NCBI GenBank assembly: GCA_910585915.1
Contig: CAJUGF010000005.1
Coordinates: forward strand, 4,182 to 58,139
Origin: an uncultured Bacilli bacterium
GTDB lineage: Bacteria > Bacillota_I > Bacilli_A > RF39 > UBA660
Direction of reading: 5' to 3'
DNA: 53,958 nucleotides
Shown here: positions 27,212 to 34,802 of the stretch, piece by piece
Position numbering within the stretch: the first letter of the stretch is position 1
Layout of the letters: each line of letters opens with the position of its first letter
Made by a program: the position numbers and the translations under genes
The notes under the pieces: model-generated
Seen by the model: only the letters and a program-made list of their open reading frames with translations
What the model was told of the DNA's origin: nothing
Databases searched by the model: none

Positions 27212-27880
27212 ATGTTTGAAAATATAAAAAAAGACTTATATTTTAGCAAGATGCAACTTTTGTTTAAAAAAGGTTTAGAGAATGGCAGTATTGTGCCTTT
27301 TGATGATGAATTTTACGAGAAAATGAGCCATACCTATATTAGTTGCATACCTGTATCATTAAATATAAAGTATTTAAAACCTATTGTTGGTCCTGGAAAA
27401 TGTTATGATAGAAGTTTAGAAATGTTTTTTTGTTTTGAAGAATCACTTTTAGTTCGAGGTGATAATAAGGATTTGGAATTGAAGTATGGTAAAGAAAATG
27501 CAGGACATGGTTGGATTGAAATAGGTGATTATGTCTATGATCCATCATTATTGCTTAGATTTAAAAAAGAAACTTATTACGAAATATATAAACCTTATAA
27601 TGTTTCTAAAACTACCACAGAGGAATATAAAAATTGTTGTGATTCTAACAAACAATTTTATGAGGATATAGTAAATACTAAGTTAAGTGATTTTCAACCT
27701 AATGGAAGAAAAAGAACTGATTTAGGTTTAATGATTCCCTTAGTTCAAGGAATTGCAGAAATGGGAACCAACGAAGATTTTAAGAGAGAACTAAATGATT
27801 ATCTAAAATTAATTCAATATGATGAAAGACAAGTATATGAAGAAATGAATGCTCAATTTCAAAAATGTTTTAATAGATAA
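27212..27880 (+). CDS. Candidate Cys-His-Asp (papain/transglutaminase-like) protein B
   Basis: The 222-aa paralogue of the preceding protein has Cys64 in GKCYDRSL, His99 in AGHGWIE and Asp110 in YVYDPSLL. Both share G-x-CYDR-(A/S)-L, the triad order and the N-terminal KxLxxGLxNGxIxPxDD segment. There is one base between the two genes, so they are co-transcribed. Shared residues despite low overall identity suggest old duplication with kept activity. Possible roles include an accessory hydrolase, toxin or host-takeover factor; none is shown by the sequence. Confidence 0.6.
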   Translation: MFENIKKDLYFSKMQLLFKKGLENGSIVPFDDEFYEKMSHTYISCIPVSLNIKYLKPIVGPGKCYDRSLEMFFCFEESLLVRGDNKDLELKYGKENAGHGWIEIGDYVYDPSLLLRFKKETYYEIYKPYNVSKTTTEEYKNCCDSNKQFYEDIVNTKLSDFQPNGRKRTDLGLMIPLVQGIAEMGTNEDFKRELNDYLKLIQYDERQVYEEMNAQFQKCFNR

Positions 27881-27902
27881 TATAAAATATCAATTATAAG
27901 CA

Positions 27903-27945
27903 AAAACCGAGCCAAAAGAAATTACATAACTAATGGCTCGGTTTT
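27903..27945 (+). terminator. Terminator of the Cys-His-Asp gene pair
   Basis: Perfect 12-bp stem AAAACCGAGCCA / TGGCTCGGTTTT (27903-27914, 27934-27945). Confidence 0.85.
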
Positions 27946-27970
27946 ATAATCTATAATTTCATTATAGTAA

Positions 27971-28085
27971 CACACTACGATATTGGTAAACCAATAACGA
28001 TGTGTGCCAAGGGATTCATCCCTTTGGAAACCCTATAAGCAACTTATATTACAAAGTTTCACAATGTAATATAGTTGCCTTTTTA
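27971..28085 (+). ncRNA. Structured non-coding region with three hairpins, candidate small RNA or replication origin
   Basis: Three hairpins follow one another. The first is CACAC...TGTGTG with inner ATTGG / CCAAT (27971-28006). The second is CCAAGGGA / TCCCTTTGG (28007-28027). The third is GCAACTTATATTAC / GTAATATAGTTGC (28039-28078), which ends in CCTTTTTATTT like a terminator. There is no ORF. It could be a small RNA, a rolling-circle single-strand origin, or an antisense replication regulator. A further AAAAGGC / GCCTTTT pairing lies at about 28110-28163. Confidence 0.4.
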
Positions 28086-28208
28086 TTTCACTTTCGTTAC
28101 ATAAAAAGAAAAGGCTATCGCTACTTTCATTTGCTAAAGCAAACAAAACGTACCTCGCCTTTTTAAATAAAAATAATCTAATCGCTAATCTTACGAAAAG
28201 CGAAAAGA

Positions 28209-28655
28209 CTATTTTTTCTTATTGTATGTTTTCTCTAATAATCTTGCAGTATCTCTTTTAGCTACATATATAGCTAAGTAGGTTATAAGTTCATAGGTAA
28301 TCATGACAACAAAGAAGATTATAATAATTATTGAATTATTTGTTAGCCCCTTTTTTACATAGTCTATAAATTGTATGGTTAGATATATTATTCCAAAGAT
28401 TACTGTTGATATAGTTGTTGTATCATCAAAAGATCGTTGTATAACTTTAGATTCTTCTCTATCAACATTTAATCCTCTTACGCTCCATCTACCTATTACC
28501 ATTAACACTAACACCATTAGAAATGGAGTAATAACCCAATATAAATTATAGCCATAATCATTTTTCTGAAATAAAACTAATACCAAGCTTACTACTATAA
28601 AAATATTTAATAATACTATTCCAATATTTCTTATTAAAATTTTACTTTTTTGCAT
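28209..28655 (-). CDS. Small membrane protein of the element, 148 aa
   Basis: It has four predicted hydrophobic segments (about 8-28, 33-52, 78-98, 103-125) and a basic end, DTARLLEKTYNKKK. The SD AAGGAGAG is clear. It overlaps the upstream XRE gene by 14 bases, so regulator and membrane protein form one unit, an arrangement seen in mobile-element immunity or signalling cassettes. Function unknown. Confidence 0.7.
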   Translation of the reverse strand: MQKSKILIRNIGIVLLNIFIVVSLVLVLFQKNDYGYNLYWVITPFLMVLVLMVIGRWSVRGLNVDREESKVIQRSFDDTTTISTVIFGIIYLTIQFIDYVKKGLTNNSIIIIIFFVVMITYELITYLAIYVAKRDTARLLEKTYNKKK

Positions 28656-29145
28656 TTTTGTTTCTCTCCTTTACTTTTAAACTTTGAATCAAATTTACAA
28701 TTTCTCTAGAAGTATTGATTTGATATTCAGTATCTTCTATTGTATGTAGCAGTAATTCTTTTTCACTTTCTAATATGTTTTTCTTTTCTAAATTTTCTTT
28801 ACAAGCATTCACAAGTTTTGTTGAATTTTCGATACTACCTAAAACATTGATTTCAGCCTCATTTAATTCATCTAACTTCATTTTTTCATAATAAGCTTTG
28901 ATAAATGGATTTAGTGTACTAACTTCCATACCTAAACCTATTTTATACATCATATCATTATAGTTAACATTTATAAATTTGCTTATCTTTCTTAATGTTT
29001 TTGGATTAGGAACTTCTCTTTCTCCAGATTCGATTTTAGATAATTCAGCATTACTAATGTTTGCTTCTTTAGCAAGTTGTCTTTGCGAATAACCTGCTTT
29101 TTCTCGTGCTTCGGCGATTATTTCGCCGATCTTTTTTTCTTGCAT
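28642..29145 (-). CDS. XRE-family regulator, 167 aa
   Basis: Start at ATG 29145 after GAGGTG; the longer form from 29160 overlaps that site. The N-terminal Cro/CI HTH (IIAEAREKAGYSQRQLAKEANISNAELSKIESGEREVP) is followed by a helical region (about 70-165). It is divergent from the winged-helix gene at 29324. The inverted repeat at 29272-29295 in that promoter region is its likely operator. Confidence 0.85.
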   Translation of the reverse strand: MQEKKIGEIIAEAREKAGYSQRQLAKEANISNAELSKIESGEREVPNPKTLRKISKFINVNYNDMMYKIGLGMEVSTLNPFIKAYYEKMKLDELNEAEINVLGSIENSTKLVNACKENLEKKNILESEKELLLHTIEDTEYQINTSREIVNLIQSLKVKERNKNAKK

Positions 29146-29224
29146 TGTAATACACCTCACAAGTACATAATAGCATATATGTTAACTAAAATCAACAAAT
29201 TAAAGAAAATTGTTTCTAAAAGTG

Positions 29225-29253
29225 TTGACAACTTAGTAATTATCATGTAGTAT
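29225..29253 (+). promoter_or_regulatory. SigA-type promoter of the replication-like operon
   Basis: TTGACA (29225-29230), 17-base spacer, TAGTAT (29248-29253). Confidence 0.65.
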
Positions 29254-29271
29254 AGTATGTGTTTCCAAATA

Positions 29272-29295
29272 TTAACATTAAATTAAAAATGTTAA
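29272..29295. promoter_or_regulatory. Probable operator
   Basis: Perfect inverted repeat TTAACATT / AATGTTAA (29272-29279, 29288-29295) just after the promoter; a further GTTAAC lies at 29181-29186 near the divergent XRE gene. Confidence 0.5.
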
Positions 29296-29323
29296 CAGAA
29301 AAAAGAAAGGAGGAAATTTATGA

Positions 29324-29587
29324 ATGAATAAAAGACATCAAGATATACCAACGAAGATTTTAAAAGATAAGAGAATCAAACCTGAGGGAAAGCTGATATA
29401 TTCGTATATCTATGCTAAAGGACAAGATAGGATTATCACAGATCTAAATGTTGGAGAATTACAACAAGTAGTAAAAATAAAAAATAAAGGTTTAAAAAGA
29501 AATCTTGAAAGATTAGAACAATTAAAGTATTTAATCTACAAGGAATACGATACAGGAATGTACACAATAAATCTACTAGGGTGTTAA
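29324..29587 (+). CDS. Winged-helix, replication-type protein, 87 aa
   Basis: The product QDIPTKILKDKRIKPEGKLIYSYIYAKGQDRIITDLNVGELQ...LKRNLERLEQLKYLIYKE has the layout of the winged-helix DNA-binding head of plasmid and phage replication initiators. SD AAGGAGG. It is short and has no second domain, so it may be a regulator rather than a full initiator. Confidence 0.6.
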   Translation: MNKRHQDIPTKILKDKRIKPEGKLIYSYIYAKGQDRIITDLNVGELQQVVKIKNKGLKRNLERLEQLKYLIYKEYDTGMYTINLLGC

Positions 29588-29781
29588 ATAACTCCTAGTA
29601 GATAAGGTACAGTAAGATATATAGGCTTATGTTAGTACCTTTTCTATAAAGATAGAATAAACTTCATTTAATCCTAAGGACAGGATTTAAAATAATGTTC
29701 TAGGGATAACTTTGCCTATTTTAATAGGCTAGAGGAAAGTCCAATATCATTTTAGATTTAAGGAGAATAATCATTTTAAAA
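29588..29781 (+). promoter_or_regulatory. Structured intergenic leader, no gene
   Basis: Three small hairpins stand in a row: AAGGTAC / GTACCTT (about 29605-29642), AATCCT / AGGATT (about 29672-29688) and GCCTATT / AATAGGC (about 29714-29730). They may form a leader or attenuator for the following gene. Confidence 0.4.
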
Positions 29782-30258
29782 TTGACTAGTGAATTTATCA
29801 TAACTCCACGAATATTATTTAGAGATAAGAGATTATCAAGAACTGATATTGATGTTTTAAGTCTTATCATATCACTTGCCTTAAAATATGGATATTGTTA
29901 TGCTACTAATGATTATCTAAAAGAGTATATAAATTCATCAGAAAGAACGATAAATTACTCATTGTCTAAATTAAAGAAACTTGACTATATCATAGTAAAA
30001 TTTGATAACAGCAAACGAAGAATATATCTAAATATGGAAAAGGTACCAACAAAAGTTGCAGATGAAGATGCAGAAAATTGCAGTAATGAGGTTGCAAGTA
30101 GTTGCACCCATAATATAAATAGTAATAAATATAAAAAGAATAATAAAAGAAAAGAGATTCTTCCTTATTGGATGGAACACCCTGAAATATGTGTTTCTGA
30201 ACCATTAAGTGAAGAAGAACAAAAAGAAATGGATGAACTAATGAAAGATTATAAATGA
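29782..30258 (+). CDS. Helix-turn-helix replication-like protein, 158 aa
   Basis: The start is uncertain: TTG 29782 is 16 bases from AAGGAG, whereas ATT 29773 is better spaced. FIITPRILFRDKRLSRTDIDVLSLIISLALKYGYCYATNDYLKEYINSSERTINYSLSKLKKLDYI is a typical winged-helix domain of phage/plasmid replication proteins. The tail is charged. Together with the preceding gene it probably serves element maintenance. Confidence 0.6.
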   Translation: MTSEFIITPRILFRDKRLSRTDIDVLSLIISLALKYGYCYATNDYLKEYINSSERTINYSLSKLKKLDYIIVKFDNSKRRIYLNMEKVPTKVADEDAENCSNEVASSCTHNINSNKYKKNNKRKEILPYWMEHPEICVSEPLSEEEQKEMDELMKDYK

Positions 30259-30323
30259 AAGGAGAGATGTATATGATTGGAGGAACTAGATTATAGAATA
30301 TGAAAAAAGGGGGAAGTAAGAAA

Positions 30324-30467
30324 ATGGAGGTAGTATATAATGTAAAATATAAATTTAAGACAAATGAAAATAGAACTGATGATGAATTGAAAAGTATATT
30401 TAATAATAAATTGTTAAATGTCATTATGATTTTAGAAAATCAAAAGCTAGCATTTAAAGAATCTTAA
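30324..30467 (+). CDS. Micro-ORF (47 aa) upstream of the serine recombinase
   Basis: AAGGGGGAAG precedes ATG 30324. The product starts MEVVYNVKYKFKTNENRTDD and is charged and soluble. It is in the same place relative to the recombinase as the 42-aa ORF of the other element. A role in excision direction is possible but unproven. Confidence 0.5.
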   Translation: MEVVYNVKYKFKTNENRTDDELKSIFNNKLLNVIMILENQKLAFKES

Positions 30468-30534
30468 ATATGAGATATAATATACTTGTATTTACAAATG
30501 TTTATGGCTGTTCTTCAGTATTGGAGGAATGGCT

Positions 30535-32136
30535 ATGATAGAAAAGGTAGGTGTATATTGTAGATTATCTGATGAAGATAGAGATAAGCTAAATAAAAAT
30601 GATGATAGTGATAGTATAGTAAATCAAAGAAGTATGTGTTTAAAATATGCTAATCAGAATGGATGGAATGTTGTAGATATATATTCAGATGATGACTTTT
30701 CAGGAGCAGGAACTTATAGACCTGACTTTGAAAGACTTATCAAGGATTGTGAAAGTGGAAAAATCAATTTAGTTTTATGTAAAAGTCAATCAAGATTTTC
30801 AAGAGATATGGAAGTCATTGAAAGGTATTTACACAACAAATTCATAGAATGGGGAGTAAGATTTGTAAGTATTGTTGATAATGCTGATACAAGTATTGAG
30901 TCCAACAAGAAATCAAGACAAATAAATGGACTTATCAACGAATGGTATTTAGATGATTTATCAACAAATATTAAAAAGTCTTTAAAGAATAAACGAGAAG
31001 ATGGTTTATTTATGGGAAGTTTTGCTCCTTATGGCTATGATAGAAGTGAAGAAGATAAACACAAATTAGTTGTTGATCCTGTGGCAGCTGAAGTTGTTAA
31101 AAAGATATTTCAAATGTATGCAGAGGGAAATGGCTATCATAAAATATGTGAATATCTAAATAACAATAATATTCCACCGAGGTCGGTATATAAGAAACAA
31201 AAAGGCAGTAAATTTGTATGTTCTAATTGTGATTATAAAAATGTAAGATGGAATCCTGATACAATAGCACAAATGTTACGAAATGAATTTTATATAGGTA
31301 ATCTAGTTCAAGGAAAAATAACTTCAATGGGTTATAAAGTTCATAAGTTTAAAAAAGTAGCTGAAAAAGATTGGTGTAGAATAGAAAACTCACACGAGGC
31401 TATTGTTGATATGGAAACATGGAACAAAGTGCAAAAAATACTAGGTACACATCAAGAGCCAATCAAAACAGGAGAGATACATTATTTAAGTAGAAAAGTG
31501 TATTGTATGGAATGTGATAAGGTTTTTATGAGAAATGTGTATAATGTTAAAGGCGAAAAGACAGGTAAGAGAGCATACCTACAATGTAAAGGAGCAAAGA
31601 AATACCACACTTGTGATAATAACAAAGCAATTAGAATGGATGAATTAGAAACTATTTTACTTAATGCAATCAATGATTTACTAGATAACTATTATGATCA
31701 AAATAATTTACAAGAACTCTATAACAAAAGAAATCAACAAGACACAAGTAATTGTGAAATAATAAAAGTTTTAGAAAAAGAAAAGCATAACCTTAATAAA
31801 AAGATAGAAGATAATAAAACCTTTTATAGAAGTCTTTATGAAGATAAAGTAAAAGGAACTATTACGGAAGATATGTTTAGTATGATGTCTAGCGATTATT
31901 TAAGAGAGATTGAATTGATGACAAAAAGAGTTGAAACGATTGATAATGAGATAAATAATCTACAAGTAGTTAAAGAAGAAAGAAAACAAGCTGATGAAAT
32001 ACTAAAGAAATACAAGCATATCAAAGAACTAAATAAAGTAATAGTTGATGAATTTATTGATAAGGTTTATGTTGGAGTTTATGATAAAGAAACGAAAACA
32101 CGAGATATTGAAATAGAATGGAACTTTGAATTTTAA
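30535..32136 (+). CDS. Large serine recombinase (integrase of the amidase-interrupting element)
   Basis: Start at ATG 30535, seven bases after GGAGG; the ATG at 30529 is too close. The 533-aa protein has catalytic Ser12 (VYCRLS), DDDFSGAGTYRPDF, SQSRFSRD, the Recombinase domain (APYGYDRS, AQMLRNEFYIGNLVQG), a zinc ribbon (CMECDK ... CKGAKKYHTC) and a C-terminal coiled coil. It ends 16 bases before the attP arm at 32152, the normal place for an integrase. It should join CATGG cores and excise the 9,255-bp element. Confidence 0.95.
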   Translation: MIEKVGVYCRLSDEDRDKLNKNDDSDSIVNQRSMCLKYANQNGWNVVDIYSDDDFSGAGTYRPDFERLIKDCESGKINLVLCKSQSRFSRDMEVIERYLHNKFIEWGVRFVSIVDNADTSIESNKKSRQINGLINEWYLDDLSTNIKKSLKNKREDGLFMGSFAPYGYDRSEEDKHKLVVDPVAAEVVKKIFQMYAEGNGYHKICEYLNNNNIPPRSVYKKQKGSKFVCSNCDYKNVRWNPDTIAQMLRNEFYIGNLVQGKITSMGYKVHKFKKVAEKDWCRIENSHEAIVDMETWNKVQKILGTHQEPIKTGEIHYLSRKVYCMECDKVFMRNVYNVKGEKTGKRAYLQCKGAKKYHTCDNNKAIRMDELETILLNAINDLLDNYYDQNNLQELYNKRNQQDTSNCEIIKVLEKEKHNLNKKIEDNKTFYRSLYEDKVKGTITEDMFSMMSSDYLREIELMTKRVETIDNEINNLQVVKEERKQADEILKKYKHIKELNKVIVDEFIDKVYVGVYDKETKTRDIEIEWNFEF

Positions 32137-32144
32137 TAACTAAA

Positions 32145-33518
32145 ATGATAATTTGGACTTTTCCGATTCCTGCACATGGTGGTACAGATCCTGGTACTAT
32201 TGCAAATGGCATTACCGAAAAGGATTTAACTTTAAAAATTAGTAAATATATTCAAAAAAGATTGGATGATTTAGGAATTGAGAATTCAATGACGCGTACA
32301 GGAGATGAAACGTTAGGACCTAATGTTAGACCTGGTAGAGCTCAAAGTTTTTATGGAAGTGGAAATGATGTAATTGTTTTATCTAATCATATAAATGCAG
32401 GAGGAGGGGATGGTGCAGAAGTAATTTATGCACTTCGAAATAATGATACATTATCTCGGTTAATAACAAATGAAATTGCTCGATCTGGACAAAATGTGCG
32501 AAAGTATTATCAAAGAAGATTACCTAGTGATTCTTCTAAAGATTATTATTATCTTTTACGTGATACTCCAAATAATGAAACTTTAATTGTAGAGTATGGA
32601 TTTGCTGATAGTACTGGGGATGATGTTAATATTTTAAAGAATAATTGGGAAGATTTGGCAGAAGCTGTTGTTCGAGCTCTTGCTACATATATTGGTGTTC
32701 CTTATACTAGTGGAGGGACTTCTTCTGATAATTATTATACGGTAAAAGCAGGTGATACTCTTTGGAAGGTTGCTAATGCTAATAATATTACAGTTGATGC
32801 TTTAAAACAAGCGAATAACTTAACGAGTAATTCTTTATCTGTTGGTCAGTTATTAAAAATACCAGTTACAGGTCCTGGTGCTGTTGGAGAGGAAAATACT
32901 TATAAAGTTCAAGCTGGAGACTCTTTGTATAAGATTGCGAACCAATATAATACAACTGTAGATGAGCTAAAAAAATTAAATAATTTAACTAGTAATACGT
33001 TACTGGTGAATCAAGTATTAAGACTTCCAGGTGGTAATGTTACTAGTGGAATTACTTATACTGTGAAAGCAGGGGATAGTTTATATAAAATTGCAAATCA
33101 GTATAATACAACAGTATCAGAACTTAGAAAACTTAATAATTTATCTAGTGATGTACTGAGTATTGGGCAAATATTGAAAATTCCTAATGGGAGTTCTACA
33201 GGTGCTAATGGTTCTAATTCAAGTGGGCAATATTATACGGTGGTAGCTGGGGATTCTCTATATAAGATAGCAAATCAATTTGGAGTTACAGTTAGTTCTT
33301 TAATGAGTATTAATAATCTTTCTAATTCTAATTTGAGTATTGGTCAGCGTTTATTAATACCATCTTCAACTAGTAATAGTCAAGTTTATACAGTGGTGAG
33401 TGGTGACAATTTATATAAAATAGCAAATCAATTTAATACTACAGTAAAAGCAATACAAGATTTAAATAATTTAAGTTCTACTTTACTTAGTGTAGGACAG
33501 AAGTTACTTATACCATAA
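32145..33518 (+). pseudogene. 3' part of the interrupted N-acetylmuramoyl-L-alanine amidase with five LysM repeats
   Basis: From HGGTDPG (32175 on) this is Amidase_3: TEKDLTLKISKYI, SNHINAGGGDGAE (zinc His region) and ETLIVEYGFADS (catalytic Glu). Five LysM repeats follow, each with YxVxxGDxLxKIA, spaced 50-60 residues. The first ten residues before HGG (MIIWTFPIPA) come from the element, and no ribosome site precedes the ATG at 32145. The rebuilt 461-aa protein has no signal peptide, like the SigK-dependent mother-cell lysis amidase CwlC of B. subtilis. The frame is intact, as expected for a gene still used after excision. Confidence 0.92.
32152..32179 (+). other. Right attachment site (attP arm plus core)
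   Basis: Arm TTTGGACTTTTCCGATTCCT (32152-32171), GCA, then core CATGG (32175-32179). It mirrors the left arm at 22925-22944. Confidence 0.8.
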
Positions 33519-33543
33519 AGATGATATTAAGTCATCTTTTTTT
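33517..33543 (+). terminator. Terminator of the amidase gene
   Basis: AAAGATGA / TCATCTTT (33517-33524, 33532-33539) followed by T's. Confidence 0.75.
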
Positions 33544-33569
33544 CATGAAAAAACAGACTTGATGGTCTG

Positions 33570-33992
33570 TTAAATAATTTCTGGACAAGTTCCTTTTGCT
33601 GGAGTGTAAAAACAGTGGTTACGATAACTTCCTGCTAAGTCTTGCCCATACCATGTATTTTTGCAATTTGTTCCTTTTGCTGGTGCGTAAAACCATAGAG
33701 CATGAGTTGCTGGATAGTAGTATTCTCCTCTTAGTACTCGTTCTGCTAAATTTTTTTCTAGAGCGGTAGGACTAGCTTGAAATAATGATCCTTGTGTTCC
33801 CACAAATTGATTGGGTTGATAAATAGCATCATATATTGAGTTAATATTTTTAAATGTGAGGCAGTTGGCAATCGCTCTATTGGTTACCACATTTCCTACC
33901 ATGAGCATTCCTAAATCTCCTTCTGCAAGTGCTTCAGCACGCATAATTCTGGCAAGTAGTTCTAATTCTTTGGTCGTGTAGTTTATAATCAT
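33570..33992 (-). CDS. SleB/CwlJ-type cell wall hydrolase
   Basis: The 140-aa protein is just the Hydrolase_2 domain: LLARIMRAEALAEG with the catalytic Glu20, MVGNVVTNRA, ALWFYAPAKG and CFYTPAKG. It has no signal peptide or binding domain, so it resembles CwlJ, which sits on the spore and degrades cortex during germination. It is convergent with the interrupted amidase gene, placing two spore-wall enzymes side by side. Confidence 0.88.
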   Translation of the reverse strand: MIINYTTKELELLARIMRAEALAEGDLGMLMVGNVVTNRAIANCLTFKNINSIYDAIYQPNQFVGTQGSLFQASPTALEKNLAERVLRGEYYYPATHALWFYAPAKGTNCKNTWYGQDLAGSYRNHCFYTPAKGTCPEII

Positions 33993-34068
33993 AAATAATT
34001 CACCTAAGATATTTTATGAAAAATACTAGAAATACGATACTTCCTATGTTATAATGTTTTTGTGCCTT

Positions 34069-34142
34069 AGGGGCGTGGTATAATGGTAGCATAGGAGTCT
34101 CCAAAACTTTTGATGGGAGTTCGATTCTCTCCGCCCCTGCCA
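34069..34142 (+). tRNA. tRNA-Trp (anticodon CCA)
   Basis: Acceptor AGGGGCG pairs with CGCCCCT; discriminator G and an encoded CCA end the gene. The anticodon loop CTCCAAA has anticodon CCA, and the T loop is TTCGATT. TATAAT lies 14 bases upstream (34050-34055). CCA reads UGG only, in keeping with TGA as stop in this genome. Confidence 0.95.
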
Positions 34143-34151
34143 TTTGAATGA

Positions 34152-34174
34152 TACTCCAAATTATTGGAGTTTTG
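34152..34174 (+). terminator. Terminator after tRNA-Trp
   Basis: ACTCCAA / TTGGAGT separated by ATTA, then TTTTGAT; a weak T tail. Confidence 0.55.
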
Positions 34175-34194
34175 ATATATTGGGAGGTTTTAAG

Positions 34195-34656
34195 TTGAAA
34201 AATAATGGATTAGGTTTTTATAAATCAACAAAAATGGAATTGCTTATGTTGTGGCTTAATAATTATGAATTTGGTGAATCTTTAATTGATATCACTGAAT
34301 GGGTAAAATTTCAATCAATAGATGAATTTGCCCAAAGATTAGTAATGACCAAAGCCCATAATCAAGATGAGCTTTTTCGTTTTAATCTACATTTAGATGA
34401 TAATGAAGAAAATGATTTACGTGATTATTTATTAAAAAGAAAATCGTTTGTTGTACGTCATATTTTGAATAGAAAAAGTTTTTCACCTAATACACATTTA
34501 TATCAATTATATCTCCAATATTTACCTGACCAATTAAATGAAGTAGAAAAAAATATTTTGTTAGATGGGTATTTACATATGTTAGTTGATTTGCAAGGGG
34601 GTATTTATGCTACTGAAAAAAGATTGTCTTTAGAAAAAAAATTAAATTTAAGATAG
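34195..34656 (+). CDS. Hypothetical protein, 153 aa
   Basis: Start at TTG 34195, with GGGAGG (34181-34186) nine bases upstream. A start at 34144 would read through the tRNA terminator. The product is a soluble, mostly helical protein with no recognised family and many charged residues (LDDNEENDLRDYLLKRKSF). It stands alone with its own terminator at 34720. Confidence 0.65.
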   Translation: MKNNGLGFYKSTKMELLMLWLNNYEFGESLIDITEWVKFQSIDEFAQRLVMTKAHNQDELFRFNLHLDDNEENDLRDYLLKRKSFVVRHILNRKSFSPNTHLYQLYLQYLPDQLNEVEKNILLDGYLHMLVDLQGGIYATEKRLSLEKKLNLR

Positions 34657-34719
34657 AAAGGTTAGTAAAAACGAAAGGTTGGGAAGCCCTTCTTATCATG
34701 TGCCATATTTTGTTAATTA

Positions 34720-34744
34720 AAGGCCTCTAGGGAGGTCTTTTTTT
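34720..34744 (+). terminator. Terminator
   Basis: AAGGCCTC / GAGGTCTT (34720-34727, 34732-34739) with one wobble pair and a T run. Confidence 0.75.
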
Positions 34745-34802
34745 AATGGAGTGATTCAGAGAATGGAAGTTGTAATATGAAAGGTTAGCGAGATATACAT
34801 AG

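Larger units (their letters stand above)
22920..32174. mobile_element. 9,255-bp mobilizable element inserted in the amidase gene
   Basis: The element is bounded by a CATGG core (22920-22924 and 32175-32179). It carries a MobV relaxase, three XRE-type regulators, a Cys-rich protein, twin Cys-His-Asp proteins, a structured non-coding region, two winged-helix replication-like proteins, a micro-ORF and a large serine recombinase at the right end. Having mobilization but no conjugation genes, it would need a helper for transfer. Removal restores the host gene exactly in frame. No second relaxase or transposase is present. Confidence 0.92.

Noticed and set aside
29990..30424. A 144-aa minus-strand ORF
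   Set aside because: It lies opposite the replication-like gene and micro-ORF, has extreme F/Y/L content and no SD; the plus-strand genes explain the region.
32730..33510. Regular direct repeats as a possible CRISPR or satellite array
   Set aside because: They are five LysM repeats within one reading frame; no constant repeat with variable spacers is present.
32145..33518. An independent, complete amidase gene starting at ATG 32145
   Set aside because: The first ten residues are element sequence, no SD is present, and the true N-terminus with matching GHGG lies at 22878.
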